A stretch of DNA of 64,000 nucleotides from Mycobacterium sp. HUMS_12744610 (GTDB lineage Bacteria; Actinomycetota; Actinomycetes; Mycobacteriales; Mycobacteriaceae): contig NZ_JBGEDP010000001.1 of NCBI RefSeq assembly GCF_041206865.1, forward strand, positions 1,674,001 to 1,738,000. The letters are read 5' to 3'. Below are positions 35,229-46,190 of this stretch, one piece after another (position 1 is the first letter of the stretch; every line of letters starts with the position of its first letter). The position numbers and the translations under genes were made by a program. A model generated the notes under the pieces. The model saw only the letters and a list, made by a program, of their open reading frames with translations, was not told the DNA's origin and did not search any database.

Positions 35229-37811
35229 ATGAAACCGGGGACTCCGGGCCAGGAGCCCATCGCTCTGCCCAGCCCCGTCGTTCCGCCACAGCCCGGTGGG
35301 TCAGCGCTGCGCAGGGTGTTGCGCCGGGCCCGGGACGGCGTCGCGCTGAACCTCGAGGAGGCGGCGGTCGCGATGACCGCGCGCGGCGATGCCCTGGCCG
35401 ACCTGTGCGCGAGCGCGGCGCGGGTCCGCGACGCGGGCCTGGACTCGGCGGGACGCCGCGGGCCCAACGGGCGGCTGCCGATCACGTACTCGCGCAAAGT
35501 CTTCATCCCGGTCACTCATCTGTGCCGCGATAGCTGCCACTACTGCACCTTCGTGGCCGCGCCGGGCAAGTTGCGCGCCCAGGGCGCGGGTATGTATCTC
35601 GAGCCGGACGAGATCCTGGACGTCGCTCGGCGTGGGGCCGAACTCGGTTGCAAGGAAGCCTTATTCACCCTCGGTGACCGGCCCGAGGACCGATGGCCCG
35701 AGGCCAGGGAGTGGCTGGCAGAGCGCGGTTACGATTCCACGCTGTCCTACGTGCGGGCGATGGCGATCGGCGTGCTGGAGGAGACCGGGCTGCTGCCGCA
35801 CCTGAACCCCGGTGTCATGAGCTGGTCGGAGATGTCGCGGCTCAAGCCGGTGGCGCCGTCGATGGGCATGATGCTCGAGACGACGTCGCGGCGACTGTTC
35901 GAGACCAAAGGTCTTGCCCACTATGGCAGCCCGGACAAAGACCCGGCGGTGCGCCTGCGTGCACTCACCGACGCGGGTCGGCTGTCCATCCCGTTCACCA
36001 CCGGTCTGCTGGTCGGCATCGGCGAGACGCTGGCCGAGCGTGCCGACACCTTGCACGCGATTCGGAAGTTGCACAAGGAATTCGGGCACGTCCAAGAAGT
36101 GATCGTGCAGAATTTCCGGGCCAAGCAACACACTGCGATGGCCGCGGTGCCCGACGCCGGGATCGAGGATTACCTGGCCACGGTGGCGGTTGCGCGGCTG
36201 GTGCTCGGCCCGGGCATGCGCATCCAGGCGCCGCCGAACCTGGTCTCGCGCGAGGAGTGCCGGGCGCTGATCGCCGCAGGCGTCGACGACTGGGGCGGTG
36301 TTTCGCCGCTGACGCCCGACCACGTGAACCCCGAACGGCCCTGGCCCGCTTTGGCGGAACTGGCCGCCGTCACCGCGGAGTCCGGGTACGACCTGGTGCA
36401 GCGGCTGACCGCCCAACCCCGATACGTGCAGGCGGGTGCGGCCTGGATCGATCCCCGGGTGCGGGGCCATGTGCTGGCGCTGGCCGATCCGGCTACCGGC
36501 CTGGCCCGCGACGTCAACCCGGTGGGGCTGCCCTGGCAGGAACCCGACGACGTGGAGTCTTCGGGGCGGGTGGACCTCAACGCGACCATCGACACCGAGG
36601 GGCGCACCACCGAAACCCGTGGCGACCTCGACAGCGCCTTCGGCGACTGGGAGTCGATCCGGGCGCACGTGCACGAGCTGGCCGCGCAGGGCGCCAAAGC
36701 GCCAGAACGCCTAGACACCGACGTGCTCGCCGCGCTGCGCTCGGCGGAGCGCGATCCCGCCGGCTGCACCGAAAGTGAGTACCTGGCGCTGGCCACCGCA
36801 GCGGGCTCCGCACTGGAAGCCGTTGCTGCACTCGCTGATTCGCTACGCCGCGACGCGGTCGGCGATGACGTGACCTTCGTGGTGAACCGCAACATCAACT
36901 TCACCAACATCTGTTACACCGGCTGCCGGTTCTGCGCGTTCGCTCAGCGCAAGGGCGACGCCGACGCGTATTCGCTGTCCACCGAGGAGGTCGCCGAGCG
37001 CGCGTGGGAGGCGCACGTGCAGGGCGCCACCGAGGTGTGCATGCAGGGCGGCATCGATCCCGAGCTGCCGGTGACCGGTTACGCCGAGCTGGTGCGCGCC
37101 GTCAAGGCCCGCGTGCCCTCGATGCACGTGCACGCGTTCTCCCCGATGGAGATCGCCAACGGTGTGACCAAGAGCGGGTTGAGCGTTCGCGAATGGCTGA
37201 GCAGCCTGCGCGAAGCCGGACTCGACACCATACCCGGCACCGCGGCCGAGATCCTGGACGACGAAGTGCGCTGGGTGCTCACCAAGGGCAAGCTGCCGAC
37301 GTCACTGTGGATCGAGATCGTGACCACCGCGCACGAGGTGGGCCTGCGCTCCTCGTCGACGATGATGTACGGACACGTCGACACCCCGCGGCACTGGGTT
37401 GCCCACCTCAACGTGCTGCGCGACATCCAGGACCGCACCGGCGGCTTCACCGAGTTCGTACCGTTGCCTTTCGTGCACCAGAATTCGCCGTTGTACCTGG
37501 CCGGGGCGGCCCGTCCCGGACCCACCCTTCGCGACAACCGCGCGGTGCACGCGCTCGCACGGATCATGTTGCACGGCCGCATCTCGCACATCCAGACCAG
37601 CTGGGTAAAGCTCGGCGTGGAGCGCACCCGGGTGATGCTCAACGGCGGGGCCAACGACCTCGGCGGCACGCTGATGGAGGAGACCATCTCGAGGATGGCC
37701 GGCTCGGAACACGGATCCTCGAAGAGTGCGGCGGAGCTGGCCGCGATCGCCGAGGGCATTGGCCGTCCGGCGCGTCAGCGCACCACGACCTACGTCACCC
37801 AACTCGCATAG
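35229..37811 (+). CDS. fbiC: F420 biosynthesis protein FbiC (FO synthase)
   Basis: 860 residues from ATG 35229, six nt after AAGG. It is a fusion of two radical-SAM enzymes: a CofG-like half with C-R-D-S-C-H-Y-C and a CofH-like half with C-Y-T-G-C-R-F-C. It joins tyrosine and the flavin precursor 5-amino-6-ribitylaminouracil to give FO, the deazaflavin of F420. Length and residues match the mycobacterial enzyme. The last three codons lie in the stem of the terminator at 37801. Confidence 0.96.
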   Translation: MKPGTPGQEPIALPSPVVPPQPGGSALRRVLRRARDGVALNLEEAAVAMTARGDALADLCASAARVRDAGLDSAGRRGPNGRLPITYSRKVFIPVTHLCRDSCHYCTFVAAPGKLRAQGAGMYLEPDEILDVARRGAELGCKEALFTLGDRPEDRWPEAREWLAERGYDSTLSYVRAMAIGVLEETGLLPHLNPGVMSWSEMSRLKPVAPSMGMMLETTSRRLFETKGLAHYGSPDKDPAVRLRALTDAGRLSIPFTTGLLVGIGETLAERADTLHAIRKLHKEFGHVQEVIVQNFRAKQHTAMAAVPDAGIEDYLATVAVARLVLGPGMRIQAPPNLVSREECRALIAAGVDDWGGVSPLTPDHVNPERPWPALAELAAVTAESGYDLVQRLTAQPRYVQAGAAWIDPRVRGHVLALADPATGLARDVNPVGLPWQEPDDVESSGRVDLNATIDTEGRTTETRGDLDSAFGDWESIRAHVHELAAQGAKAPERLDTDVLAALRSAERDPAGCTESEYLALATAAGSALEAVAALADSLRRDAVGDDVTFVVNRNINFTNICYTGCRFCAFAQRKGDADAYSLSTEEVAERAWEAHVQGATEVCMQGGIDPELPVTGYAELVRAVKARVPSMHVHAFSPMEIANGVTKSGLSVREWLSSLREAGLDTIPGTAAEILDDEVRWVLTKGKLPTSLWIEIVTTAHEVGLRSSSTMMYGHVDTPRHWVAHLNVLRDIQDRTGGFTEFVPLPFVHQNSPLYLAGAARPGPTLRDNRAVHALARIMLHGRISHIQTSWVKLGVERTRVMLNGGANDLGGTLMEETISRMAGSEHGSSKSAAELAAIAEGIGRPARQRTTTYVTQLA

Positions 37812-37858
37812 CGACCGGCTACTCAGCGGGTGCTGAGCAGCCGGTCGCTATGCGAGTT
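37801..37858. terminator. Long perfect palindrome, bidirectional terminator
   Basis: A 20-bp perfect arm AACTCGCATAGCGACCGGCT (37801-37820) pairs with its complement at 37839-37858. An inner CTCAGC/GCTGAG hairpin with loop GGGT lies inside. No T tract. It ends fbiC and the convergent TB8.4 gene and includes the fbiC stop codon. Confidence 0.8.
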
Positions 37859-37864
37859 ATCGGA

Positions 37865-38203
37865 TCAGTAGTTGTTGCAGCTACCGGCGACCGACTGGAC
37901 GACACCGAAGTACTGCGCGGCCTGCGGCATCGCCTGGATCTGAGCCGCCATCGCCGCACGCTGCGGCGGCGCGGAGGCGAGGAACTGACGCAGGTAGTTC
38001 TGCGCGATCGGCGACGAGTTCAGCTGAGCGGCCGCACCGGGCGAAGTCGCGTTGAGCGCCGCCATGACCTGCCCGTAGTTGCAGGTCGTGTTGATGATCG
38101 GATCCAGAGCGGGGTCCGCGGACGCGATCCCGGCCCCGGCAGTGAACGCCAACGCCACGCCACCGGCCACGGCAGCGATCTTGGCCAACGAAAGCTTCAC
38201 CAT
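37865..38203 (-). CDS. Secreted low-molecular-weight antigen, TB8.4-like
   Basis: 112 residues from ATG 38203, behind GGAAGGTG. The signal peptide ends at A-S-A-D-P. The mature part has N-T-T-C-N-Y-G-Q-V and the terminal V-A-G-S-C-N-N-Y, whose two Cys likely form a disulfide. This is the haemophore-like layout of the TB8.4 (Rv1174c) family. It is a known T-cell antigen in M. tuberculosis; physiological role unsettled. Confidence 0.88.
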   Translation of the reverse strand: MVKLSLAKIAAVAGGVALAFTAGAGIASADPALDPIINTTCNYGQVMAALNATSPGAAAQLNSSPIAQNYLRQFLASAPPQRAAMAAQIQAMPQAAQYFGVVQSVAGSCNNY

Positions 38204-38577
38204 TATGGACACCTTCCCCATTCAATGCACCGTCGACAGACGGCGACGACGACTGCCCAAACGGTGTCGTCTCGGTCGAGATTACCAGTCCGTGCGGGCG
38301 TTCTTCTATCGTACGGCTTTTCGGAAAGTGGCTTTCGAATGTGACAAACGGGAGGTCAGGGGCGCGGCGATGTCCGTCACATTTGCGCTGCTGGACGCCC
38401 TGGCGGGCGCCTGAGAGCCCGCGTGGGAAGACACGGCTGCGAGCCGAAGGGCGTGCCATGTGGTCGACGTGTGTGCGACGTTTAGTATCAGTAACCGAAA
38501 CGCCCGCCTACCGGCACCGAGCGGCCTGCGGCGAGCCGACAACAGCAGCCCACATTGATCAGTACGAGGAGACGTCT
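38204..38577. other. Intergenic region upstream of fdxC
   Basis: About 370 nt without a supported gene. In M. tuberculosis two genes (fadH and Rv1176c) lie between TB8.4 and fdxC; no remnant is recognisable here. Promoters for TB8.4 and fdxC should be in this stretch. Confidence 0.4.
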
Positions 38578-38904
38578 GTGACGTACACGATCGCCGAACC
38601 CTGCGTCGACATCAAAGACAAGGCGTGTATCGAGGAGTGCCCGGTCGACTGCATCTACGAGGGTGCTCGGATGATGTACATCCACCCCGACGAATGCGTC
38701 GACTGCGGGGCATGCGAACCGGTCTGCCCCGTCGAAGCGATCTACTACGAAGACGATGTGCCCGACCAGTGGAGCCAGTACACGCAGATCAACGCCGACT
38801 TCTTCGCCGAGCTGGGCTCGCCCGGCGGCGCGGCCAAGGTCGGCATGACCGAGAACGACCCGCAGGTGGTCAAGGACCTGCCGCCGCAGGGCGAAGGCGA
38901 CTGA
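38578..38904 (+). CDS. fdxC: 7Fe ferredoxin FdxC
   Basis: 108 residues from GTG 38578 (CGAGGAG upstream). C-V-D...C-I-E-E-C-P-V-D-C and C-V-D-C-G-A-C-E-P-V-C-P provide ligands for one 3Fe-4S and one 4Fe-4S cluster. It is a soluble electron carrier. It precedes the diaminopimelate aminotransferase gene by 8 nt, an arrangement conserved in Actinobacteria. Confidence 0.94.
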   Translation: MTYTIAEPCVDIKDKACIEECPVDCIYEGARMMYIHPDECVDCGACEPVCPVEAIYYEDDVPDQWSQYTQINADFFAELGSPGGAAKVGMTENDPQVVKDLPPQGEGD

Positions 38905-38912
38905 GCGGGGCG

Positions 38913-40028
38913 GTGCCGCCGGCGCGCGCCAAGGTGTCGGCGTCGCTGCCGGAGTTTCCCTGGGACACGCTGGCCGAGGCGAAGGCTTTGGCGGCGGCCC
39001 ACCCGGACGGGATCGTCGACTTGTCCGTCGGCACGCCGGTCGATCCGGTCGCACCGGTGATCCGGCGGGCGCTGACGGCGGCCGGATCGGCGCCGGGGTA
39101 TCCCACGACCGCCGGCACCCCGGGCCTGCGCGCGTCGGTGGCGGCGGCGCTGTCGCGACGCTTCGGCGTCACCGGGCTCGGTGCGGCGGCGGTGCTGCCG
39201 GTGATCGGCAGCAAGGAGCTCATCGCCTGGCTGCCGACGCTACTGGGCCTCGGGGCTCCGGACGTCGTGGCGGTGCCTGAGCTGGCCTACCCGACGTACG
39301 AAGTCGGTGCCCGCCTGGCCGGAGCGCAGGTGTTGCGCGCCGACTCGCTGACCCAGTTGGGCCCGCAGACCCCGGCGCTGATCTACCTGAACTCGCCGAG
39401 CAACCCGACGGGACGCGTCCTGGGCGTCGAGCACCTGCGCAAGGTCATCGGCTGGGCGCGCGAGCGCGGTTCCGTCGTGGCCTCCGACGAGTGCTACCTG
39501 GGCCTGGGCTGGGACGCCGAGGCCCCGCGCCCCCTGTCGGTGCTGCACCCGTCGGTCTGCGACGGCGACCACACCGGTCTGCTGGCGATCCATTCGCTGT
39601 CGAAGAGTTCGTCGCTGGCCGGCTACCGGGCGGGTTTCGTCGCCGGGGACCCGGAGCTGGTCGCGGAGCTGCTGGCCGTGCGCAAGCACGCCGGGATGAT
39701 GGTCCCGACGCCGGTGCAGGCGGCGATGGTGGCCGCCCTCGACGACGACGAGCACGAGGATGCGCAGCGCGAACGGTACCGGCGGCGCCGCGACGCGCTG
39801 CTGCCGGCGCTGCGGGCGGCGGGTTTCCGCATCGACCACTCCGAGGCGGGCCTGTACCTGTGGGCCACCCGCGACGAGCCGTGCCGGGACAGCGTCACCT
39901 GGCTGGCCACTCGCGGGATCCTGGTGGCGCCCGGCGACTTCTACGGCCCGGCGGGAGCGCGGCATGTGCGGGTCGCGCTGACCGCGGCCGACGAACGGGT
40001 CGCCGCGGCGGTGGAACGGCTCACCTAG
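38913..40028 (+). CDS. dapC: N-succinyldiaminopimelate aminotransferase (actinobacterial DapC type)
   Basis: 371 residues from GTG 38913; GTG 38934 is an alternative that matches family length. Class I PLP fold: N-S-P-S-N-P-T-G, the PLP Lys in H-S-L-S-K-S-S-S-L-A-G-Y-R, and the late R-V-A-L. It works in the succinylase branch of lysine/diaminopimelate synthesis for the cell wall. The link to fdxC supports the call; other class I aminotransferases remain possible. Confidence 0.8.
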   Translation: MPPARAKVSASLPEFPWDTLAEAKALAAAHPDGIVDLSVGTPVDPVAPVIRRALTAAGSAPGYPTTAGTPGLRASVAAALSRRFGVTGLGAAAVLPVIGSKELIAWLPTLLGLGAPDVVAVPELAYPTYEVGARLAGAQVLRADSLTQLGPQTPALIYLNSPSNPTGRVLGVEHLRKVIGWARERGSVVASDECYLGLGWDAEAPRPLSVLHPSVCDGDHTGLLAIHSLSKSSSLAGYRAGFVAGDPELVAELLAVRKHAGMMVPTPVQAAMVAALDDDEHEDAQRERYRRRRDALLPALRAAGFRIDHSEAGLYLWATRDEPCRDSVTWLATRGILVAPGDFYGPAGARHVRVALTAADERVAAAVERLT

Positions 40029-40072
40029 CCGAGGTGCACAGGGACTGCCGCAGCCTGGGTGAAGATGTGGTG

Positions 40073-42430
40073 GTGACTATTTCGACGGACAAGCCACGCA
40101 TTCCCCTGTCGATCGGGGACATCGCCAAGCGCGTCTTCCTGGGGAAGCCGCTGATCACCGAGGACCTCGGCTCCGAGAAGTTGTCGAATCCGGTTGCCCT
40201 CGGCGCGCTGTCACCCGACGCGGTCTCGTCCGTCGCCTACGGCCCGGAACAGATCTTGAACGAGCTGCTGCCGCACGCCGGGCTGGCCGCCTTCGTGTTG
40301 CTGCTTCCCATCACCGGTGTCATCCTGCTGATCCTGGTGCTCGTGGCCGCGTCGTATCGGCAGGTCGTGATGGCCTATACGCGGGCCGGCGGCTCCTACA
40401 TCGTCGCGCGCGACAACTTTGGGCCCAAGGTGGCGCAGGTCGCCGCCGCGGCGCTGCTGATCGACTACGTGGTCACCGTCGCGGTGCAGTCGGCGGCCGG
40501 GACGGTGGCGGTGGCGTCCGCGGTCCCGGCGCTGGGTCCCCACAGCCTGGAACTCACTGTCGGCGTGGTGCTGGTGATCTGCTACGCGAACCTGCGCGGC
40601 TTGCGCGAGGCCGGGCTGCCGTTCGCCGTGGCGACGTACGCCTTCGTCGTCATGGTCGGTCTGATGATCGTCGTCGGCGTGATCCGGGCGACCGTCGGGA
40701 ACCTGCCGGTATACGATCCTGCGCGGCTGCCGGGAACGGTGCCGCTGCATCAGGGTGGCGCGTTGGTGATGGGCGCCACGATCCTGACCGTGCTGCGTGC
40801 GTTCGCCAACGGGGGTTCGTCACTGACCGGGGTCGAGGCCATCTCCAACACGGTCGACTACTTCCGAAAGCCACAGGGCCGCAATGCGCGTCGGGTCCTC
40901 ACCGTGATGGCCACCATCCTGGGCCTGCTGCTGGCCGGTGTCGCCTACCTCGCCCACGTCACGCACGCCACACCGTATCTGGACGAGTACCCGTCGGTGT
41001 TGTCACAGGTCGGTCGGGCGGTGTTCGGCAACGGGGTGGTCGGCGACATCTGCTATGTCCTGGTCCAGGCCTCGACCGCCGCCATCTTGTTCACCGGGGC
41101 CAACACCAGCTTCAACGGCTTCCCGGCGCTGGCCAGCTTCGTCGCCGAGGACCGTTTCCTGCCGCGACAGCTGATGAAACGCGGCCACCGGTTGGTGTTC
41201 TCCAACGGGATCATCACGCTCACCGCGCTGTCGGTGCTGCTGCTGGTGGCGACCGGCGGCTCGGTGGGCGCGCTGGTCCCCTTCTATGCGATCGGCGTGT
41301 TCACCGGGTTCTCGATGGCCGGCTACGGGATGACCAAACATCATCTGACCCATCGTGACCCGGGCTGGCGAAGGCGGCTAGCGATCAACCTGTCCGCCGG
41401 GATCCTCTCCACGGTCGTGGTGGTCATCTTCGCGGTGGCCAAGTTCACCGAGGGTGCGTGGCTGGTGGTGGTCATCTTCCCCCTGCTGGTGTTCGCGCTG
41501 ACCCGGCTCAACCGCGAATATCGTTCCGAAGCAGCCATTCTCGAGATGTTCCGCACCGACCGCCCCGAGCTGGTGAAATACGCGCGGCACCGGGCGTTCG
41601 TGTTCGTGGACTCGGTGGACCTGGCGGTGATCGAAGCGCTGCGCTACGGGAGGGGACTGCGCGCCGACGAGCTGACTGCGGTCCACTTCATGGTCGACGC
41701 GGCCCACGCCGCGCAACTGCGGAAGCGCTGGGATCACTTCGAACTCGACACCCCGCTGCGGATCGTGGACGTCCCGGACCGGCGGGTCACCCGGGCGGCC
41801 CAGGTGTTCGTCGTCAAAGTCCGCGACGAACATCCGGACACCAACGTGACGGTGCTGCTGCCTCGCCGCACGTACGCCCGGCTGCTGGGCCGGCTGCTGC
41901 ATGACCGTACCGCCGACAAGATCGCGCAGGCAGTCAGCGTCATCCCGGACGCGGCGGCCACGATCGTGCCCTACGATGTGGAATCGCGCATCAGGGAGGC
42001 CTACCCCGACGAGTTCGAGCAGCGGCTCGCGCACGAGATCGACAAGCTGCGGGCGTGGGTGTCCCAGGCCAACGAAGAGCAGCTCGAGGCCTACGCGCGT
42101 CCGGAGCGGCCGCCGTCGGTGATCACGGTGGCGGGGCTGATCCCGGGGCAGCGCGGGACGGTCGAGGGTCGGGTCAGCGAGGTCCAGGACATCAGCGAAC
42201 GCAGGCGGACCCTACGGCAGGTCATCGTCGGCGACAGCAGCGGGGAGCTGACCGTCACTTTCCGCCCGGGGCACGGCGGCGCGGACATCGAACCCGGCCA
42301 GCTGCTGCGGATCACCGGGAAGGCACGCCGCAGCGCCGACCGGTCGATCTCGATGGTCGACCCGGCCTATCACGTGATCGGGGGCCCGGCGGAGGTCACC
42401 GAATCGGACGGCGCCGAACGGCCCGGCTGA
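40073..42430 (+). CDS. APC-superfamily permease with a C-terminal OB-fold-like domain
   Basis: 785 residues from GTG 40073 (40067 and 40070 are alternatives; GGTGAAGA lies upstream). About twelve membrane spans occupy residues 50-480, with the APC-type A-G-G-S-Y-I-V-A-R and A-N-T-S-F-N-G-F-P. A cytosolic region of about 200 residues follows. The last 100 residues (from V-I-T-V-A-G-L-I) read like an OB-fold: T-V-E-G-R-V-S-E-V, G-E-L-T-V-T-F, L-L-R-I-T-G-K-A. Substrate unknown, amino acid or K+-like. The OB extension is unusual for a transporter. Confidence 0.8.
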   Translation: MTISTDKPRIPLSIGDIAKRVFLGKPLITEDLGSEKLSNPVALGALSPDAVSSVAYGPEQILNELLPHAGLAAFVLLLPITGVILLILVLVAASYRQVVMAYTRAGGSYIVARDNFGPKVAQVAAAALLIDYVVTVAVQSAAGTVAVASAVPALGPHSLELTVGVVLVICYANLRGLREAGLPFAVATYAFVVMVGLMIVVGVIRATVGNLPVYDPARLPGTVPLHQGGALVMGATILTVLRAFANGGSSLTGVEAISNTVDYFRKPQGRNARRVLTVMATILGLLLAGVAYLAHVTHATPYLDEYPSVLSQVGRAVFGNGVVGDICYVLVQASTAAILFTGANTSFNGFPALASFVAEDRFLPRQLMKRGHRLVFSNGIITLTALSVLLLVATGGSVGALVPFYAIGVFTGFSMAGYGMTKHHLTHRDPGWRRRLAINLSAGILSTVVVVIFAVAKFTEGAWLVVVIFPLLVFALTRLNREYRSEAAILEMFRTDRPELVKYARHRAFVFVDSVDLAVIEALRYGRGLRADELTAVHFMVDAAHAAQLRKRWDHFELDTPLRIVDVPDRRVTRAAQVFVVKVRDEHPDTNVTVLLPRRTYARLLGRLLHDRTADKIAQAVSVIPDAAATIVPYDVESRIREAYPDEFEQRLAHEIDKLRAWVSQANEEQLEAYARPERPPSVITVAGLIPGQRGTVEGRVSEVQDISERRRTLRQVIVGDSSGELTVTFRPGHGGADIEPGQLLRITGKARRSADRSISMVDPAYHVIGGPAEVTESDGAERPG

Positions 42431-42436
42431 GCGCGC

Positions 42437-43594
42437 TCACCCGCCGTAGGGCGGGCGCGGCATCGTGAAACGCCGGCGTCCGTTGCGCAGAACGACACTG
42501 CTCGCGGGTTCGGATCTCCCGGTCGGCATGGCGCCCACCATGTTCGACGGCTGGTGCGCCGCTGCGGCCGGGACGGCCCGGAACTCGTTTTCCGACAACG
42601 CGACAGTCCGAACTGCCGAGCCGTCGGCGGGGCTGGCCGTCACCCAGCTCGACGGGACCGACAGTTTTCCCACCGCCGCCGCCTGTCCCGCTTGCGCCAC
42701 CACCGGACCTCGGGCGCCCACGGCGCCGGCCTTGGCCGCCGATTTGGCGGCGATCTTGGCCAGCTGGCGGTTGAGCAGGGTGTAGCCGGTTCCGTAATGG
42801 CCCGCCGAGAAGATCGTGTACGGAATCTCGTACATGACTCTTCCTGGGCCCAGCAGCGTGTCGAGGTAGGAGAAGGCGGTGACCAGCGGCGTGGACCCCA
42901 ACAAGGCTGCCGGATTCGCCGTCGAAGTGTTCGTTGCCACTCCGGTGGCGAGGGTCTGCAGCTGTTGCGGCAGAGTGGCCATCAGCTCGGAAACGGTGGC
43001 CTGAGTCTCTCCGGCCGAGGTGCCGGTGGCCTGCGACACCGCGGCCGCCTGTTCGCCCGGGCCCGCGGCGCTGGTGGTCTGCGGCGGCTGATCGAACGGT
43101 GTCAGCGCGGTCGCGGCCGACGACGACGCGGCATAGCCGTACATCGCGGCGGCATCCTGCGCCCACATCTCGGCGTATTGTGCCTCGGTGGCCGCGATCG
43201 CCGGCGTGTTCTGTCCGAAGAAATTGGTCGCGACCAGTACGGCCAACTGAATGCGGTTGGCGGCCACGACCCCCGGCGGGACCGTGGCGGCGAATGCCGC
43301 CTCGAACGCGGCCGCCGCGGCCCGCGCCTGCCCGGCGGCCTGCTCGACCTGGCCGGCTGTCGCCGTCGCCCACGCGACGTAGGGTTCGACCGCGCCCGCC
43401 ATCGTGAACGAGGCGCCCCCGGCCCAAAGGCCTTGCAGCTCCGACAGTGTCGAGGCGTATCCGGCGGCGTAGGACTCCAGTTGGGCGGCCAGTGCGTCCC
43501 AGCTCGCCGCCGCCGCCATCATCGGCGCCGAGCCCGGCCCGGAATACATTCGTGCCGAGTTGATCTCGGGTGGCAACGCCCCGAAATCAAACAT
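42437..43594 (-). CDS. PPE-SVP family protein
   Basis: 385 residues from ATG 43594, chosen over ATG 43600 because GAAAGGA is then at correct spacing. A PPE domain ([10 protein letters not shown]) occupies about 1-170 with the W-x-G near 60. The SVP motif G-K-L-S-V-P-S-S-W is near 318, and the C-terminal end F-T-M-P-R-P-P-Y-G-G is shared with the next gene. Probably ESX-secreted. Convergent with the permease gene, 6 nt away. Confidence 0.88.
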   Translation of the reverse strand: MFDFGALPPEINSARMYSGPGSAPMMAAAASWDALAAQLESYAAGYASTLSELQGLWAGGASFTMAGAVEPYVAWATATAGQVEQAAGQARAAAAAFEAAFAATVPPGVVAANRIQLAVLVATNFFGQNTPAIAATEAQYAEMWAQDAAAMYGYAASSSAATALTPFDQPPQTTSAAGPGEQAAAVSQATGTSAGETQATVSELMATLPQQLQTLATGVATNTSTANPAALLGSTPLVTAFSYLDTLLGPGRVMYEIPYTIFSAGHYGTGYTLLNRQLAKIAAKSAAKAGAVGARGPVVAQAGQAAAVGKLSVPSSWVTASPADGSAVRTVALSENEFRAVPAAAAHQPSNMVGAMPTGRSEPASSVVLRNGRRRFTMPRPPYGG

Positions 43595-43676
43595 CGGCAT
43601 TCCTTTCTCAACCGTCGGTCAAGGAGCGCCCCGGACTGGAGAGGCGATTTCTCAGCGTTGAGGTGGTAAGTGACTG

Positions 43677-44885
43677 CTATCCGCCGAGGGAGGGGCGGGG
43701 CATGGTGAATTTGCGCGGCCCCACCCGCAGCGCGTTGTTGACCGAGGAACCCGATATCACGCTCGACCTGGTGCCGGTCCCCGCCGCCGGCACGCCGTTC
43801 CACATGTTGGTCGCCGGGGTGACTTCCTCCCAGGACGGGCCCCCGCTGATGTCGGAGTCGGACAGCCAGAGCGGCTCGGCGACGGTGGTGGCCGCCGGGT
43901 TCGTCGTCGTCCAGCTCTGCGGCACGGACAACTTGCCCAGCGTGCTGGCGGTGCCCGCATTGGCGACCACCGGGGCGGGCGCGTGGCCCAAGCCCGCGGC
44001 CGCGGCCGCCTTGGCGGCGCCACCCGCGCCCTGGATGACCGGATTGGCGGCGGCGTTGCCCGACTGCAGGCCGACACGCTGAAGTCCCGTCCCGAAGCTT
44101 CCACCCGATGTGATCGTGCGGCTGAGGCCAGCGCCGAGACTTGTTGGCCCGGTGAGGGTGTTGAATGCATCGAAGGCGCTGAGTAACGAGTTAACCCCCG
44201 TCCCCTGTGCGGGGTTCGCAGATCCCGTGGAAGCGAGCGATTGCAGCTGCTGCGGCACGCTCGACATCAGCTGGGACAGCGTCGTCTGAGCCTGGCCCGC
44301 CGCCGAGTTGCCCGTGCTCTGCGACACCGCGGCGGCCTGGGCGGGCTGGGCGGCGGCGCTGGTGGTCTGCGGCGGCCGGCCGAACTGCGACAGCGTGGTC
44401 GCGGCGGACGAGGACGCCGCGTAGTTGTACATCGCGGCGGCGTCCTGGGCCCACATCTGCTCGTATTGCGCCTCGACGGCCGCGATCTCCGCGGTGTACT
44501 GCCCGAAGACGTTGTTGGCGACCAATTCGGCGAACTGTGCACGGTTGGCCGCGACCAGCGGCGGCGGCACCGTCGCCGCGTATGCCGTCTCATAAGCCGC
44601 GGCGGCCGCGCGCGCCTGGCCTGCGGCCTCTTCGGCCTTGGCCCCGGCCGTCGCGACCCAGGCCACATAGGGTGCGACCGCGCTGCTCATCTCCTCCGAT
44701 GCGCCGCCGGACCAGCTCTCGCCCTGCAGCCGCGTGATCACCGAGGAGTAACCCCGCGAAACCGACTCCAGGCCGTTGGCCAGCACGTCCCAGGCCGCGG
44801 CGGCGGCCATCATCGGGCCCGAGCCCGAACCCGCATACATGCGCGCCGAATTGATCTCCGGCGGCAGCGCCCCGTAATCCAGCAT
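43677..44885 (-). CDS. PPE-SVP family protein
   Basis: 402 residues. PPE domain from [15 protein letters not shown] motif G-K-L-S-V-P-Q-S-W near 320; terminal [10 protein letters not shown] as in the neighbour. The pair probably arose by duplication. About 330 nt upstream of its start lies an inverted copy of the leader element also found before both transporter genes, so it may be co-regulated with the sulfation module. Confidence 0.88.
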   Translation of the reverse strand: MLDYGALPPEINSARMYAGSGSGPMMAAAAAWDVLANGLESVSRGYSSVITRLQGESWSGGASEEMSSAVAPYVAWVATAGAKAEEAAGQARAAAAAYETAYAATVPPPLVAANRAQFAELVANNVFGQYTAEIAAVEAQYEQMWAQDAAAMYNYAASSSAATTLSQFGRPPQTTSAAAQPAQAAAVSQSTGNSAAGQAQTTLSQLMSSVPQQLQSLASTGSANPAQGTGVNSLLSAFDAFNTLTGPTSLGAGLSRTITSGGSFGTGLQRVGLQSGNAAANPVIQGAGGAAKAAAAAGLGHAPAPVVANAGTASTLGKLSVPQSWTTTNPAATTVAEPLWLSDSDISGGPSWEEVTPATNMWNGVPAAGTGTRSSVISGSSVNNALRVGPRKFTMPRPSLGG

Positions 44886-45214
44886 CAGCGTTCCCCTCCC
44901 TCGCCCGGGCGCGCAGCGCCGCGGAGCGTCGAGACCGCGAGGGGCGCGCCGACCGGTGCGGTCAACGACCGTGGCCTCGAGGACGAATATTCAACGGTCA
45001 TTTGCGCTCCTTCGGGTCGTTGCGGCTGCTGCGCCATTGGGCAGTCGCGCACTCATTGTTCCGAAGGGACCGTTGGCGGTCGACGGTGACGCGCAGTTCT
45101 GGCGGGCCCCACCGCCATCGTGCGTTGCCGGGGCGGGGCGATCCCACCGCTGGGCACACCCCTGTCAACGCACCTTGACACTCAAGAGACAGTCAAGCCC
45201 AGCGTAGGCCGTTC

Positions 45215-45264
45215 GACAACGACGAATGACCGATGTACAGCAGATTTCCAGCTAACTTCACCGG
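45215..45264 (-). promoter_or_regulatory. Leader element copy A (faces the PPE gene)
   Basis: On the minus strand it reads GTGAAGTTAGCTGGAAATCT, then about 14 nt to CGTCGTTGTC. This aligns with copies B and C. GGAAAT and GTTGTC separated by about 20 nt could be -35 and -10 boxes of an ECF-sigma-type promoter, but this is inference. Confidence 0.45.
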
Positions 45265-45874
45265 CATATTCAGTTAGCGGTGAGGTGGGTGTCCGCCCGG
45301 GGTTATCGCAATGGCGGCCGCAATCGACGCGGTTGCGGCCGCCAGGATCAATGGGCGTGATCGCAGCGGCCGCAAGAACTTTGACTGCGCGGCGCGACCA
45401 TCGTCATGCACGGGACCGCCCCGGCCGGGGCTACCGGAAAGTGCCGGCCCGGCAAGCGACCGGCGCCGGTGTGGCGTTACCTACGTCACTTTTCACAAAT
45501 TGGCGGTGTGCCGGGGGCTTTGCCACCGGCACGGCCTGATGCGCCGGCCGGCGTCCAGTGCTGGCCGCCATCGCGGGCGGTGCCGAACCCTACGCGCGAG
45601 GGATCCGGCAAACCGGGCCGGCGCCGCGGGCCGCGCATTGCGGATCGTAAATCTCAGGGCAGCTAATTTCTGTTCCCCGCGAGGCGGTCACATTTCACCC
45701 GATCCGGAGTGAATGGAGGATGGCCGGCAGGTGGAGCGGGCATAGTCCGCCGCCCGCCCCGCCCGCAATTCTCGAATTTGCTGGGAAAGTAATACCTCAC
45801 CTGTCCCCGGTCGGCTTGTGAGCTCATACGCGCATGAACAGCGCTTTGAGGTCGTCGACGGAGCCCGGCCCGGG

Positions 45875-45936
45875 TAGCTGGACGTCTCTGTGAAGTTAAC
45901 TGGGGATTTCCTGTTTATCGGTCGGTGCGAGTTGTC
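45875..45936 (+). promoter_or_regulatory. Leader element copy B (faces NNP transporter 1)
   Basis: Starts TAGCTGGACGTCTC and ends CGAGTTGTC. It aligns without gaps over 62 nt to copy C at 50157, and partly to copy A. It lies about 600 nt before the transporter start, leaving a long leader with a short Cys-rich frame. Confidence 0.45.
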
Positions 45937-46190
45937 GGAGCGCGGGAATTGAGTTCTACTATTGGGTAGTGGAGCATGTCGCCGCTGCGGTTCACCCGAA
46001 ATGCGCGCCAGAAGGTATCCGAACGGTTTCCGAATGGTGTCCGGCAGGTGTCCCGAACGGGTCGACCCACTGTGGCGCCGGACCCGCCATGATCGCGCGT
46101 CAATGTCGACCGCCAACAGGTCCTGTAGCAGCCGGTGCTACGCCGGCGACGGCGGCCAGATGTGACGCGGAGGGCGGCAAGTGGCGGTTC

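Noticed and set aside
45688..46116. 142-residue minus-strand frame in the long intergenic region
   Set aside because: Covers leader element B, has unusual composition and no homology I can recognise.
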